NCBI GenBank assembly: GCA_035079385.1
Contig: JAVHKY010000034.1
Span: 434,001 to 498,000 of the forward strand
Reading direction: 5' to 3'
DNA length: 64,000 bases
DNA from: Aspidiotus rigidus
Taxonomy: Eukaryota; Arthropoda; Insecta; Hemiptera; Diaspididae
Shown here: one piece after another, positions 23,249-33,098 of the stretch
Position numbering within the stretch: position 1 is the first letter of the stretch
Layout of the letters: each line of letters begins with the position of its first letter
The notes under the pieces: model-generated
The model's input: only the letters and a program-made list of their open reading frames with translations
Told to the model about the DNA's origin: nothing
Databases searched by the model: none
Made by a program: the position numbers and the translations under genes

Positions 23249-26200
23249 ATGGTGAAGAAGAAGTTTCATGAACTTACTCGGGATCAACTCCGCGAGGAAC
23301 TCCGGAATCGTAACCTCTCTGTTAGCGGAACCAAAAATGAATTAGCCGATCGTCTGGAAAAAGCATTCGAAGACTCGGGTTTGGACGTGGCCAATTTTGA
23401 ATTTGAGGTTGACGAGGCTACTGGAAACCTTGGGACTGGTACGCCAACAAAGCAGTCTCCAGCCATAGATTTGAGTGCAATGCTGCAAATGTTGACCGAT
23501 ACAATGGCTAAAAATTCAGAAGATCTGAAGACTGGGTTTACTGCAATGGAGGAGAAATTTGAACGGAACAAGAACGCAGTGGAGGAGAAACTCGAACGGA
23601 ACAAGAACGCAGTGGAGGAGAAACTCGAACGGAACAAGAACGCGATGGAGGAGAAGCTCGAACGGAATAAGGCAGAAATCTTTGATGGGCTCAGAGAGAC
23701 TATCGATGTTGAGGTTAAACGCCAAATTGAACCAATCCAACATCAGGTTGAGGGAATCCAACAGGAATTTGGGCAACAATGGAAAATTATAGAGGAACGA
23801 CTTCAAAGACTGGAAGGAAATCCAACAGTAAGCATGGTTGTGGATCCGCCAGGCGTTACTTTTTTCAGTTCTGGATCTAATGAAGGAAACATACCAGTTA
23901 CGGAACCATCAAAGGCCAAAGTCAAAATACCAACATTTGATGGCGAGATCTCTTGGGAACTGTACAAATCACAGTTTGAAATTGCAGCTCAACTCAATGG
24001 ATGGGATGACAAAGCCAAGGCTGGTAATTTGATTGTCAGCTTGAGAGGAGCTGCACTACAGCTGCTGTCCAACATTACTGAGGGTGATAAGAAGAATTAC
24101 CAGAAGTTGGTTGAGGTCCTTGAACAACGCTTTGGTCAAGCTCACTTGGCTCCCATCAGGAGAAGAGAACTGAAATACCGTCGACAGAACCATGGAGAAA
24201 GTCTTCAAGCGTTTTCAAGTGAAATCCTAAAATTAACTCACCAAGCTTACCCAGAAGCTACTATGTCAGCCATTGAACAAACTGCGCTTGAGGCATTCAT
24301 TGATGGAATATTTGACTGGGAGGTTCAGAGTCAAGTTCGCATTGCGCGTTGCAAAACCTTGAAAGAAGCATTATCCTTTGCCCTGGAAGTAGAAGCTGCA
24401 AGAAAGGCGTCTTGTAGACGAGGTTCCACAAATTTGAAGCAAACAAAGGTCAGACCAACTGGAGACAAACGTCGATGCTACCACTGTGATGAAGAGGGTC
24501 ACATCAAGCTCAGTTGCACTAAGTGGAGATCACTGCAAGGTGGAAAACTCCAACCTGGAGTTGCCAGGGGCCAACCAACTCTAGGGCCAAGGAGAAGGGC
24601 CCAAGAAATAAGAATTTCCAAAATGCGTACTTCAGGTGAGAACGTTTATGTATCGGGATGGAATGATAGTATTGGACGCAATATAGACATGTGCATGGAC
24701 TGCGCTGCTACTGGTTCAGTTATCAAGACACAATTGGTCAAGGACATCCCAGGCTTATCCATTAATTGGAGAGAAAAATACCGCCTCAGGACTGCCATGG
24801 GTGAACAAGCTTGGACCAAGGGCACTGTTGAGCTATCTATCAAGATTTCCTCAATGGTAATAACTGGAAAATTCATCCTTGCTGATATCGAAGATGACTG
24901 TATTCTGGGGCTGGATTTAATGCGAAAGTATGGGTTGATTATTGATCTGAAACATGACCTTTTAAGAAGTCCCTGTGGAGATATACCACTTTATGAGTTG
25001 GAAGCCAAGGATTGTCTCCTCCAGACCAAAGTTGAAGAAGAACTAAGCACTGTAGTCAATGACGTGAAGAAAGAAGTCTCAGTGAAATCCATACAACTAG
25101 ATTCCAATGTGGATATGAGAAATGCTCAACAACTGGATAAAGATATTTCGGTCATCTTAGCCTGGAAGGAGAAAGGTGAACGACCAGTCTGGCAGGATAT
25201 CAGCTCGCAGTCAGTAAATTTAAAGATTTTATGGTCACAATGGGACTCGCTTCAAGTAGAAAATGGAATTGTTTACCGGATCTGGGAAACAACAGATGGC
25301 AGATCAGACCGGCGTCAACTACTGATACCTGAAGCACTTGTTCCGGATGTCTTGAAGAGTGTTCATGATGACGCATCTGGTAGTCATCTTGGAATAACAA
25401 AAACATTGGCCAAGATTCGGGAACGGTTTTACTGGCCAGCCTGTAGAAGTGATATAGAGGATTGGATTCAATGTTGCAGAACATGTAATGCCAGTAAGGG
25501 GCCCAATACTAGGGGCCGAGCTAAGATGCAAATCTACAATGTGGGATACCCTTTTGAACGGATTGCGGCAGATATCTCAGGACCATTTCCAGAAACTGAC
25601 CAAGGTAATCGTTATATTCTAGTAGTAGGAGATTACTTCAGCAAATGGATGGATGCTTACCCACTGCCAAATTGTGAAGCCGTCACTGTTGCAACAGCGC
25701 TGGTGGAAAACTGGATTTCAAGGTTTGGAGTACCTCTGGAGTTACACTCAGACCAGGGAAGAAACTTTGAATCCCAGGTATTTGGAGAAGTGGCTAAGCT
25801 GATGGGATTGAGGAAAACTCGTACAACACCACTCCACCCACAATCTGATGGTATGGTCGAGAGGTTCAACAAAACAATAGACCAATTCCTATCCAAAGTA
25901 ATTGATAGTGACCAGCGGAATTGGGACAAGCTACTTCCATTGTTCCTGCTAGCCTATCGGTCTTCAATCCATGAGAGCACCAAGGAAACACCTGCAAAAA
26001 TCATTTTTGGAAGAGAACTTCGATTACCGTGTGATTTAGAGCTGGGCACCCCTCCTCAGCCACCTCAAGAAGTCAAGCCATTCACACAAGAACTGAAGAA
26101 CCGACTTAAGCAGGTACATGAGCTGGTCAGGGAAAATTTAGAAGTTGCTAGCGACCGGATGAAGGCACGCTATGACATCTGTGCAGATGAAACCAAGTTT

Positions 26201-26410
26201 GAACCTCAGGATAGGGTGTGGTTCTACAACCCACAGAGAAAGAAAGGGAAGAACCCAAAATTACAGTGCAATTGGGAAGGACCTTGGACAGTCGTGAAGA
26301 GAATCAACGATGTCATCTATCGCATCCAACAGGACAGAAAGTTCAAAGTAGTCCACCGAAATAGACTAGCTGTATGGAGTCCGGCGTTTGAACGGGACGT
26401 TCAAAACTGA
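23249..26410 (+). CDS. Gag-protease-integrase polyprotein without reverse transcriptase (1053 aa)
   Basis: Domains in order: an N-terminal SAP-like segment (about residues 5-40, LTRDQLREELRNRNLSVSGT); four 11-residue EEKLERNKNAV-type repeats (about 98-140) starting a coiled coil; a retrotransposon Gag core (about 225-385); a CCHC knuckle at about 410-423 (CYHCDEEGHIKLSC); an aspartic protease-like domain with D484 in MDCAATGSVI and a later ILGLDLMRKYGLIID; an integrase zinc domain (H706, H713, C743, C746); a D775-D835-E871 catalytic core with exact D,35,E spacing; and a GPW...RNRL tail. The protease runs into the pre-integrase linker with no RT or RNase H. The protease triplet is D-C-A rather than D-S/T-G. 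The frame is uninterrupted over 3.16 kb, so the protein is probably still made. Confidence 0.93.
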   Translation: MVKKKFHELTRDQLREELRNRNLSVSGTKNELADRLEKAFEDSGLDVANFEFEVDEATGNLGTGTPTKQSPAIDLSAMLQMLTDTMAKNSEDLKTGFTAMEEKFERNKNAVEEKLERNKNAVEEKLERNKNAMEEKLERNKAEIFDGLRETIDVEVKRQIEPIQHQVEGIQQEFGQQWKIIEERLQRLEGNPTVSMVVDPPGVTFFSSGSNEGNIPVTEPSKAKVKIPTFDGEISWELYKSQFEIAAQLNGWDDKAKAGNLIVSLRGAALQLLSNITEGDKKNYQKLVEVLEQRFGQAHLAPIRRRELKYRRQNHGESLQAFSSEILKLTHQAYPEATMSAIEQTALEAFIDGIFDWEVQSQVRIARCKTLKEALSFALEVEAARKASCRRGSTNLKQTKVRPTGDKRRCYHCDEEGHIKLSCTKWRSLQGGKLQPGVARGQPTLGPRRRAQEIRISKMRTSGENVYVSGWNDSIGRNIDMCMDCAATGSVIKTQLVKDIPGLSINWREKYRLRTAMGEQAWTKGTVELSIKISSMVITGKFILADIEDDCILGLDLMRKYGLIIDLKHDLLRSPCGDIPLYELEAKDCLLQTKVEEELSTVVNDVKKEVSVKSIQLDSNVDMRNAQQLDKDISVILAWKEKGERPVWQDISSQSVNLKILWSQWDSLQVENGIVYRIWETTDGRSDRRQLLIPEALVPDVLKSVHDDASGSHLGITKTLAKIRERFYWPACRSDIEDWIQCCRTCNASKGPNTRGRAKMQIYNVGYPFERIAADISGPFPETDQGNRYILVVGDYFSKWMDAYPLPNCEAVTVATALVENWISRFGVPLELHSDQGRNFESQVFGEVAKLMGLRKTRTTPLHPQSDGMVERFNKTIDQFLSKVIDSDQRNWDKLLPLFLLAYRSSIHESTKETPAKIIFGRELRLPCDLELGTPPQPPQEVKPFTQELKNRLKQVHELVRENLEVASDRMKARYDICADETKFEPQDRVWFYNPQRKKGKNPKLQCNWEGPWTVVKRINDVIYRIQQDRKFKVVHRNRLAVWSPAFERDVQN

Positions 26411-26421
26411 GGAGGGGAAAG
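26409..26421 (+). promoter_or_regulatory. Polypurine tract
   Basis: GAGGAGGGGAAAG directly precedes the 3' LTR and overlaps the end of the ORF, as expected for the plus-strand primer. Confidence 0.8.
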
Positions 26422-26802
26422 TGTGGCGTTCTGCTATAATAGCAGACACCGCAAGGAAGCGTACTTATCGCTTAACTACTTCGCCGAATACGCTTGAACA
26501 ACCTAGAACGTGCTCGATTGATTGTAAGGGCTCTTGCATAACCTGTTTGCCGTTCTAGAAGAAATCTCGAGAATTCCGGAAATAAGGGTGAGACTATAAA
26601 TAGCCGGCAGCAACCCGATAAAGCGATTCAGTTGTAATCTTAAAGCGATAGTTAACGTGTTCTCGTTCTTTAACGCGATTGTGTTACAGTTTAACGGTGT
26701 TTAGAAGTGTTGTACTTGCGGTACCAGTAATAAAGCTCGGTTTTCGTAATTGTTCTTTATTATTGGCGTCAAGAGATATTCGGTGACTGGTAGAACGTCA
26801 CA
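26422..26802 (+). repeat. 3' LTR
   Basis: Same length and, by eye, the same sequence as 22804-23184, which indicates a very recent insertion or gene conversion. Confidence 0.95.
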
Positions 26803-27145
26803 ATATAATAGGGGGGGGGGGACTTGGAAGAATTTTGACTTTCGAGCTACCGTCCACCGTCCAACCAAAAACTTAGAAAAATTTTGAGACTCGAGCTATA
26901 TATGATAGGAGGGGGACTTAGAAGAATTTCGAGTCTTGAGCTATATATGATAGAAGGGGGACTTGGAAGAATTTCAAGTCTTGAGATATATATGATAGGA
27001 GGGGGACTTGGAAGAATTTCGAGCCTCGAACTATATATGATAGGAGGGGGACTTGGAAGAATTGTGACTTCCGAGCTATATATGATAGAAGGGGGACTTA
27101 GAAGAATTTCGACTCTCGAGCTATATATGATAGGAGGGAATATAG
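26803..27145 (+). repeat. 45-bp minisatellite, right block
   Basis: The array resumes directly after the 3' LTR with an ATATAATAGGGG half unit and about six further units, partly diverged. An ACCGTCCACCGTCC insertion near 26851 breaks the period. Confidence 0.88.
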
Positions 27146-27238
27146 AATGATAATTTCGATTTGAATTATATGACAAGATTATCAACTCAGTTCCACACCA
27201 CCTGAGAGATCGAGATAAGGAATTGCGGGTTCCCCGCT

Positions 27239-27944
27239 GCCATTGCAACGTCTGCAATGGCTTCTAATTTTTTTTTCTTTTTTTTTTTCAATTTCGTTCG
27301 ATGACTAAAACGTTTGTTTAATTTAAACTCTTATTTTTCTTTCTTTTCTGTTCAGCTGTAAAAACGTACGCGTAGATTTTCGAGTTGCATCAACTTTGTC
27401 AGTATCAACATATTTTCATCTGTTTCTGCCTCGATCCTTCCAGGTACTTCTTAATACAAAGCAGTCGAGTGATTATTGTCTTATTATTTGTTAAAGTCAA
27501 ATAAACTGCCAACACGGGCCGAGTACTTCGCCTATCACATCTCACAGGGGAAAGAATGTAAACAATTCATAATCAATGTTTTGCAAAGACTTTTCAGTAC
27601 CTATGATGTGTATACTCGTATATTCAGGTGTACCTCCCGAGGACAAGAATTTGCTCACAATCTTCATTTGTTTAGTTTTCGAACATTGTATTCATCTATC
27701 CATTTTTACGAGCGTCACACTTTTCAAAACAGCTGATATTTTTCGTGGCATAATTTTCCACTTTCGTGTTCTAGAATTTTGGTTTAGACATTTTCTTAAA
27801 TTGTTATTCGTGTTCAATCATAAGAAATGATGGAGCCTTAAAATAAAAAATTAGGAAAAATCTTCATAATTATATTCGCGGCGTTCTTTCGATAAAAAAG
27901 TTACAAATCTGATTCATCGAAAAAATTTTTCCTTCGTTACAAAA
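27239..27944 (+). other. No gene recognised; possible upstream region of the next gene
   Basis: A T-rich run lies near 27268-27288, followed by ordinary AT-rich DNA. Two overlapping ORFs (27476-27736, 27576-27830) have no family resemblance. Confidence 0.35.
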
Positions 27945-28120
27945 ATGTTGGGCAGAAATTTCTACAAGCACATCTTTCTAATTGCATTTTTGCTGGCAAT
28001 GACGGCTCAGAAAATTCAGGCAGAACCGGATCCAGAATTGGAACCAGTTCCACCTGTCCCTCCACCACCGCCACCAACGCCACCTCCTCCTCCACCTCCT
28101 CCTCCACCTCCACCATCTCC
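27945..28120 (+). CDS. Exon 1: signal peptide and polyproline segment
   Basis: The start is the first ATG of the frame and places a hydrophobic core at residues 9-20. The proline run is encoded by mixed CCA/CCT/CCG codons rather than a pure microsatellite, which fits selection on protein more than simple slippage. Confidence 0.5.
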
Positions 28121-29992
28121 GTAAGTATATCTTTTGTAACATGTTCTTCCAACCTGAGATTCTTAGAAGACTTTGACTTAGTGATTAGAGTTTGCAACTT
28201 TTGTACATCTCAAGACAAAAAGACATGGAACTTGGAATTTCTTAGAGTGAGCTCGTAAGTCGAACATATTCCAGGTGACCAGTTTTTCCTCGAGAGAATT
28301 TAGGTAAACTTGTACCTGGCTTTTTCAGGTTTTTCGGGACTGTAATCACCATTCCCTTTCTATCCCAAGGAACCAGTTTTTTCTTAAATTCTTGTTCATG
28401 AATGTGGTAATGCGGTGAGTCTGAGGAAATTCATCAACTTTGGCAAAATCACCGATCTTTCTCAATTTTCAAGAAATTGGTCACCCTGTTATTGAAATAC
28501 GAGTACTTTTTTTGACGTTTTCATGGTTGTGAGTGTAGTCTGTAGTTGATTCGTTGCCAGACCCGTTCTGGATTTGATCACTCGACAATACCATATTTAT
28601 GTATGTTTTTATTAAGAAAAATTTACATTAATAATTTTATTTTTCTTGTTTCCGATGTTGCTTGTTACTTGGACACGGGTACACTATTCAAAATTAATTT
28701 GCAACTGAACATACCGAATTCGTTCGTGGTGATGTAATATGTATCAAATAATTTCTAATTTCTATGTGTCATGATTTGTTTCATTATCATAGGCAATATT
28801 TGTAAGTTATCGGTATCACAAAGAGGTATACAGTATACGAGTATTACGCGGTCTAAAAGTGAAAGCGTCAACGATGAAGAAGAATACCAGACTGAAAAAA
28901 AATCATACAATTTGACTCAGCAATATTCTCTTTCTGAAGCGTGAGAAAAAGTAGTGATAATTAGGAATTTGAAGGAGCTTATGTGAGGATATGGAAGTTG
29001 GAGAATATTATTTCGAGAGTTACACGTAGTCACTTTGACATAGCCCTAGCATTTTGTGTAAAATAAAGCATAAAACTTGGTAAGAATGTTCAGGATCCAC
29101 CAACAAACAACTTGATCTATAGTGCCACTGCCGGCATCCCTAGGAGCCCCACAAATGCGGGTTGCCTAACTGAAGGGGTTGATACACATGAGAGCGAGTA
29201 CCTAAAAAATGTCTTCTGGTCCATAATTGGAATGGATTCGTGCGTAGTTTTTACCGTTAAATCAGGAAAAAAATCTCAAAAGTGCAGTACGCTACTGGAG
29301 AACGAAGTAAGCGATATCTGAACGAGCGCTTTGGCGACCCGAACTGTGGCGAGGGCCGCAGGGGATGCAAAATAGTTGATAACAACTTAGAGAAATTTAA
29401 AAAATTGAAATGAAATATTTTGCTGTATTTGTATATGCCCTTTTATGAAATGTGCCAAGGAATTTGGGGGAAATACTATGAAATTCCTCCGGACGCTCTA
29501 GAGGTCCCGGAGATACCAACCTTCAAAATTGAGAAAAAAACAACAGATGTTTGCTACAGATTCCAAAGTAGAATTGTCGTGTTACACCGACTTAAACAAT
29601 ATAAACGCGAATACAAAATTATTAGACTGAACAAATCTATTTACAAAAACTATACAAAAATGCCGAACATACGAGTATTATACAATAATTCGGATAACTT
29701 TCATCTGGGCATATAAAAATAAATGTCGTTACTTACGAATTATTTACATTATAGCCTAATATACAACAAGAATTTAGTGTAAAATCCTACAAACTTAAGT
29801 TAATCAACAGGATCAAATTTCTACCATGCTAAGTTCGTATGCAGTAGGCCTAGGACAACTCAGATTCTAGTCGCATTGAGTACACATACGTCTAAAACCA
29901 ACTTAAATAAAAGCGGTTGGAAAAAAAAAAAAAAAAAAAGGAAAGGCCTGATTATTGCTTCTACTTTCAGATTTGTTGAGGATGAACCGTAG
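27945..29992 (+). CDS. Candidate small secreted proline-rich peptide, two exons (about 65 aa)
   Basis: An ATG at 27945 opens MLGRNFYKHIFLIAFLLAMT, a textbook signal peptide (basic start, hydrophobic core, likely cleavage after QKIQA), followed by EPDPELEPVPPVPPP and a long polyproline run. A consensus donor GTAAGT lies at 28121, leaving phase 2. A pyrimidine-rich acceptor (TTCTACTTTCAG) ends at 29970, and its next base completes a proline codon before FVEDEP and TAG (29990-29992). If the intron is not used, TAA at 28122-28124 ends a 59-aa peptide instead. Function is unknown. The exon pairing is my inference, and the low-complexity coding part weakens homology support. Confidence 0.45.
28125..29970 (+). 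other. Putative intron; no other gene recognised
   Basis: AT-rich. It includes a 69-codon ORF at 29112-29321 and a 98-codon ORF at 29420-29716 that I cannot assign, and an A run at about 29920-29939. Confidence 0.35.
29971..29992 (+). CDS. Exon 2: short acidic C-terminus and stop
   Basis: Only 22 bases are coding: they complete one proline codon and add FVEDEP before TAG. The phase fits exon 1, but so short a match could be chance. Confidence 0.35.
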
Positions 29993-30686
29993 ATTTTTGA
30001 AAACCAAACAGCAGCTTGATCAGTAATCAAAAGGTAGGTGCAGAAACGAAGTTGAATTTGGAAAATTTTCCGAAAACATTTCTACCTCTATTTGGGTAGG
30101 TATCTGTAAGAAGGGCAACCTTCTAGGGCAACTATAGCCGTGTAATATGGGACAAAAATTTAAAAAAAAAATTGAAATAACACCTGAATTAGGTAAATAA
30201 CTGTGACAAACAAATATCGATAATAAGAAATAACACTTGCTTTTGTTGTCACAATTTTATACACGAAAAAATATTATTTAACGTTCCGAATAAGAATCAA
30301 CACTTGAAGGTTTTTAAACGATAAATTAATACATTATTTTATTCTTATATTTTTAAATATTTTTTAGCAATCAAAAATGTCAACCGGTGGGTACCTACAA
30401 TGAAATTGAACTTTGAAGAATTAGCTTAATATCTTGTGTTTTAGCGCAGTAGTTTTGATTTCTAATAAATTCTAATATTATTTACTTATATCTTACACAC
30501 ATAAATATCGTCGTTAATTATTCATGTATATTACATTAAATGCATTATGAAAAAAAAAATATATATATATATACTGTATATACAGAAGGAACTTCAATTT
30601 TCAGTTTTATTAATTTGATAGCACCTTGAAAAATCAATCACATCGTTGAGAAGCAAGCTTGATTTATTTTGCCAAATAATCAAGTA

Positions 30687-30790
30687 CAGGCGCGGATTTA
30701 CGGGTAGGTACACTTTTTTTCGGGGGGTGGAGGGGGGGGGGCGATATTCCATTGTTCAAAAACTTTTTTCCTCGCTCCGCTCAAAAAATA
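30687..30790 (+). mobile_element. Fragment of the CAGGCGCGGAT-ended MITE family
   Basis: ACAGGCGCGGATTTACGGG is followed by a T run and long G run, matching the start of the element at 8977. The right end is not identified; a purine-rich tract follows to about 30980. Confidence 0.5.
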
Positions 30791-31076
30791 TGGGGAGAGG
30801 AAAAAAGGAAAAGAACTGGAAAGAGGTTAGGAAAGGGCACAAAAATAAAGGAAGGAATAAAAAGGAAGAAGGAAAAATTGAATACGACTAAGACAAAAAG
30901 GAAAAAAGTAAGAAATAGGATTTGAGGAAAGAGGTAAGGAAGGATAGGATTTAAGGAAGGGTGGAAAGTTCTTGTGGGAATAGATGTCTAATGATGCCTA
31001 ATGATGCCTCGGTCAGGAATTGAAAAGTTGAGAACATTAAATCCAGCATGGGTATATCGAATGCTTTCCAACGTCT

Positions 31077-32170
31077 CTAGCGCCAAGCGGTGAGATCGGG
31101 AATCCTCAGGGTGTAGGAGTTTTTCGGTACCTGCTTTGAATGCATGTTTCTCTTCAATAAGATATGTTTAGAAAAAGCAGAGGATTCCTGTTTCTGGTCT
31201 AAATGTTCGTGTAGTCTGATGCATAGTTGTCTTCCGGTTTCACCAATATAAACCGCGTTACATTTATCACAAGGTAAAATGTAAACTCCGCTCTTTTCTT
31301 GAGTAAGAATCCGGTCCTTTCGTTTGCAGAGTAATGACATAATGGAGTTAATGGTATAAAATGCAGGGTGGAGTCCGTATGGTTTGAGAAGTTTGGAAAG
31401 TTTGGTTGAAAGTCCTCCTAAAAATGGCATTCTGATCCATCTTTTCTTCTTGGTATTGTTACATCTGGGGAGGTTAGTAGTGGAATCTAAGGCCAACTTA
31501 TTTAGTTTCTTTTGAACTATTTTATCGATATCTAAGGTTTTGTAACCGTTAATCAAGGCTAGTTTTTGATAGTAGCTAGCTCCTTGTCAAATTCCAGGGC
31601 TGTAAGAGGTAAAGTAACCAAACGGTGTATATAAGAATGAAATGCAGCATGTTTATGAGATGGAGGGTAATAAGACGAATTATCTATTAAAATATCAGAT
31701 CTTGTAGGTTTTCTATGGATGCCAAATGTGTGGACACCATCTACAATGGAAACTTTAATATCTGAAGAAAGGAATTTCTTTGCCTCCATGCTCAACAGTA
31801 AACTTAATAGTCGGATAGGTATTGTTGAGAATGGTTACTAATTCTTCACAAAGGGATCCAATTCCGTTCCAAAGTAATAATATATCATCTACATAATTAT
31901 TGTTTCCAATATTAATATGTGTCCCTGGAATTGTGGGTGAGTCTCAAAAAATTCCTTTTCTAATTTATGCATAAAGATTTGTGATAGAGTTGAAGCGAAT
32001 GGAGATCCCATGGGAACACCAATTCCATCTGGGAATACGTAGTACGAATCATCAAATTTGCAAAAATTAGGTTTGAGACATTTTTCCACAAGTGAAATAA
32101 GTTCATCAATAATGAAATCAGGAACGAGAGCATCAAGTAATAAGGTTTTAAGGTGTTCTAGTGTTTTTTC
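31077..32170 (-). pseudogene. Penelope-like element: RT and GIY-YIG endonuclease remnant
   Basis: Reading the minus strand from about 32170: LVPDFIIDELISLVEKCLKP, DGIGVPMGSPFASTLSQIFM (the RT G-PMGSP-S..S block), a disrupted Y-DD region near 31880, then TFGIHRKPTRSDILIDNSSY with HKHAAFHSYIHRL (31795-31559). A third frame (31556-31077) carries RWIRMPFLGGLSTKLSKLLK and a GIY-YIG endonuclease: SGVYILPCDKCNAVYIGETG followed by RQLCIRLHEH. Three frames are needed, so the copy is dead. It lacks the N-terminal part and abuts the repeat block at 32188. Confidence 0.85.
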
Positions 32171-32187
32171 ATTTGATTGACCGTATT

Positions 32188-32405
32188 ATTTGTAGTATAT
32201 TGCGTTTTGGCCTGTGATTTGAATTTTGTTTTGGTTTTTATCCATTTGTGACATTTTTAATTTTACTTTTCCTCCCGTTTTATTTTAATTTGATTTTCAC
32301 TAGTTTTACTTTCTTTATTGGTTTTATTTCGTTCACCTTTGTGTTTTTTCCCTCCAATTTTTGTTCTTTTTCCGTTTCCGAGCTGATTCACGTTTTAGTA
32401 TTTAC
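32188..32405 (-). repeat. Inverted partner of the block at 21919-22150
   Basis: Reverse complement matches 21919-22150 over about 220 bp with few differences. On the minus strand it sits immediately upstream of the PLE remnant, but the second copy lacks PLE sequence, so membership in the PLE is unproven. Confidence 0.7.
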
Positions 32406-32440
32406 ATGATTGTTTTAGTCAGTTTCGTTTTTATCTCGCT

Positions 32441-32465
32441 TGAGAATGGGTAACTCCGAAAGCGC
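32441..32465 (+). ncRNA. Hammerhead-like hairpin motif
   Basis: TGAGAA, a short stem (GGGT...ACTC) and CGAAAGCGC match the order seen at PLE 3' ends at 41102 and 39444. Catalytic activity is not implied; the CUGANGA box is degenerate. No PLE coding sequence lies upstream on this strand. Confidence 0.3.
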
Positions 32466-32664
32466 GCTCACTATAGTAATTTTAAATACGGTGTTGTAAT
32501 TTTATCAATTAAAGATTTAAGACGTAAATATGAGCCGTAAATTTAATAATTTCATCGAAAATCGCATCGCGACAATTCTATGATGTTGTTCATAATGCCT
32601 CTGCATAAAAAGTGTAGTTTCTTTTATCCGTAGTACAGAAAATAATTAGTCTAGGTATTGCAAG

Positions 32665-32900
32665 CGCGAATTTATAGGCACTTTTTTTTTGGGGGGGGGG
32701 GATGGAGATGTTCCTTTGTTTGAAAAATTGATTCCTCACTCCACTCCAAAAATATGGTCAAATTGCATAATTCAATCTTTTTTTTTTTTTGAGGTTTTGG
32801 GATATATACTTCTATATCCCCCAAAAATCCGTATCTGGTATTGTTGAAACCAAAATAGGTAAATAGAGTATTATAAACATTCATTATCTTAGGCAGCCCA
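32665..32900 (+). mobile_element. Second fragment of the CAGGCGCGGAT-like MITE family
   Basis: CAAGCGCGAATTTATAGGCA followed by a T run and a G run resembles 8977 and 30687. The end is not defined. Confidence 0.4.
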
Positions 32901-33098
32901 ATCACCTAATCATACCGGAATGAATCAAACATATTTCTATTTGTTGATAACAAAATATTACAAATTCCAAATTTGTAAGAAAAGCTCTAAATCACTTACC
33001 CAATAGAATACAGCAAACCTGAAAAAGAAAGAAAATGTAATGAGCACCAGATATTTGAAAATGAATTTAAAAAAGAAATAAAAACACTAAATTCACAT

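Larger units (their letters stand above)
22804..26802 (+). mobile_element. Complete Ty3/gypsy-type LTR element lacking RT and RNase H
   Basis: Two 381-bp LTRs (22804-23184, 26422-26802) are identical as read by eye and the element is flanked by ATAT (22800-22803 and 26803-26806), a 4-bp target duplication. The order is LTR, tRNA primer site, one 1053-codon ORF, purine-rich tract, LTR. It sits inside the 45-bp minisatellite, and removing it with one ATAT restores a repeat unit seen elsewhere in the array. It encodes Gag, a protease-like domain and integrase but nothing between protease and integrase that could be a reverse transcriptase. It is therefore structurally young yet non-autonomous. 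Confidence 0.92.
22335..27238. mobile_element. Hairpin-ended element containing the 45-bp minisatellite, split by an LTR retrotransposon
   Basis: AGCGGGGAACCCGC at 22335-22348 has its exact reverse complement at 27225-27238, and each end is also nearly self-palindromic. Between them, outside the LTR insertion, is almost only the 45-bp tandem repeat plus short unique segments. The related copy at 8977-9430 also joins the 45-bp unit to an AGCGGGTTCCCGCT hairpin, so the combination is a dispersed family. Hairpin plus internal tandem repeat recalls Helentron-associated elements, but that is only a suggestion. Confidence 0.5.

Noticed and set aside
23284..23806. Minus-strand ORFs with FRSSFSSTAFLF and LVPFEFLLHCV repeats
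   Set aside because: They are shadows of the 33-bp repeats in Gag.
23249..26410. Gmr1-like order with integrase before reverse transcriptase
   Set aside because: The ORF ends just after the integrase tail and is followed at once by the polypurine tract and LTR, leaving no room for RT.
22440..27145. Regular short repeats resembling a CRISPR array
   Set aside because: Units are contiguous and diverged with no unique spacers, no cas genes, and the context is a eukaryotic genome.
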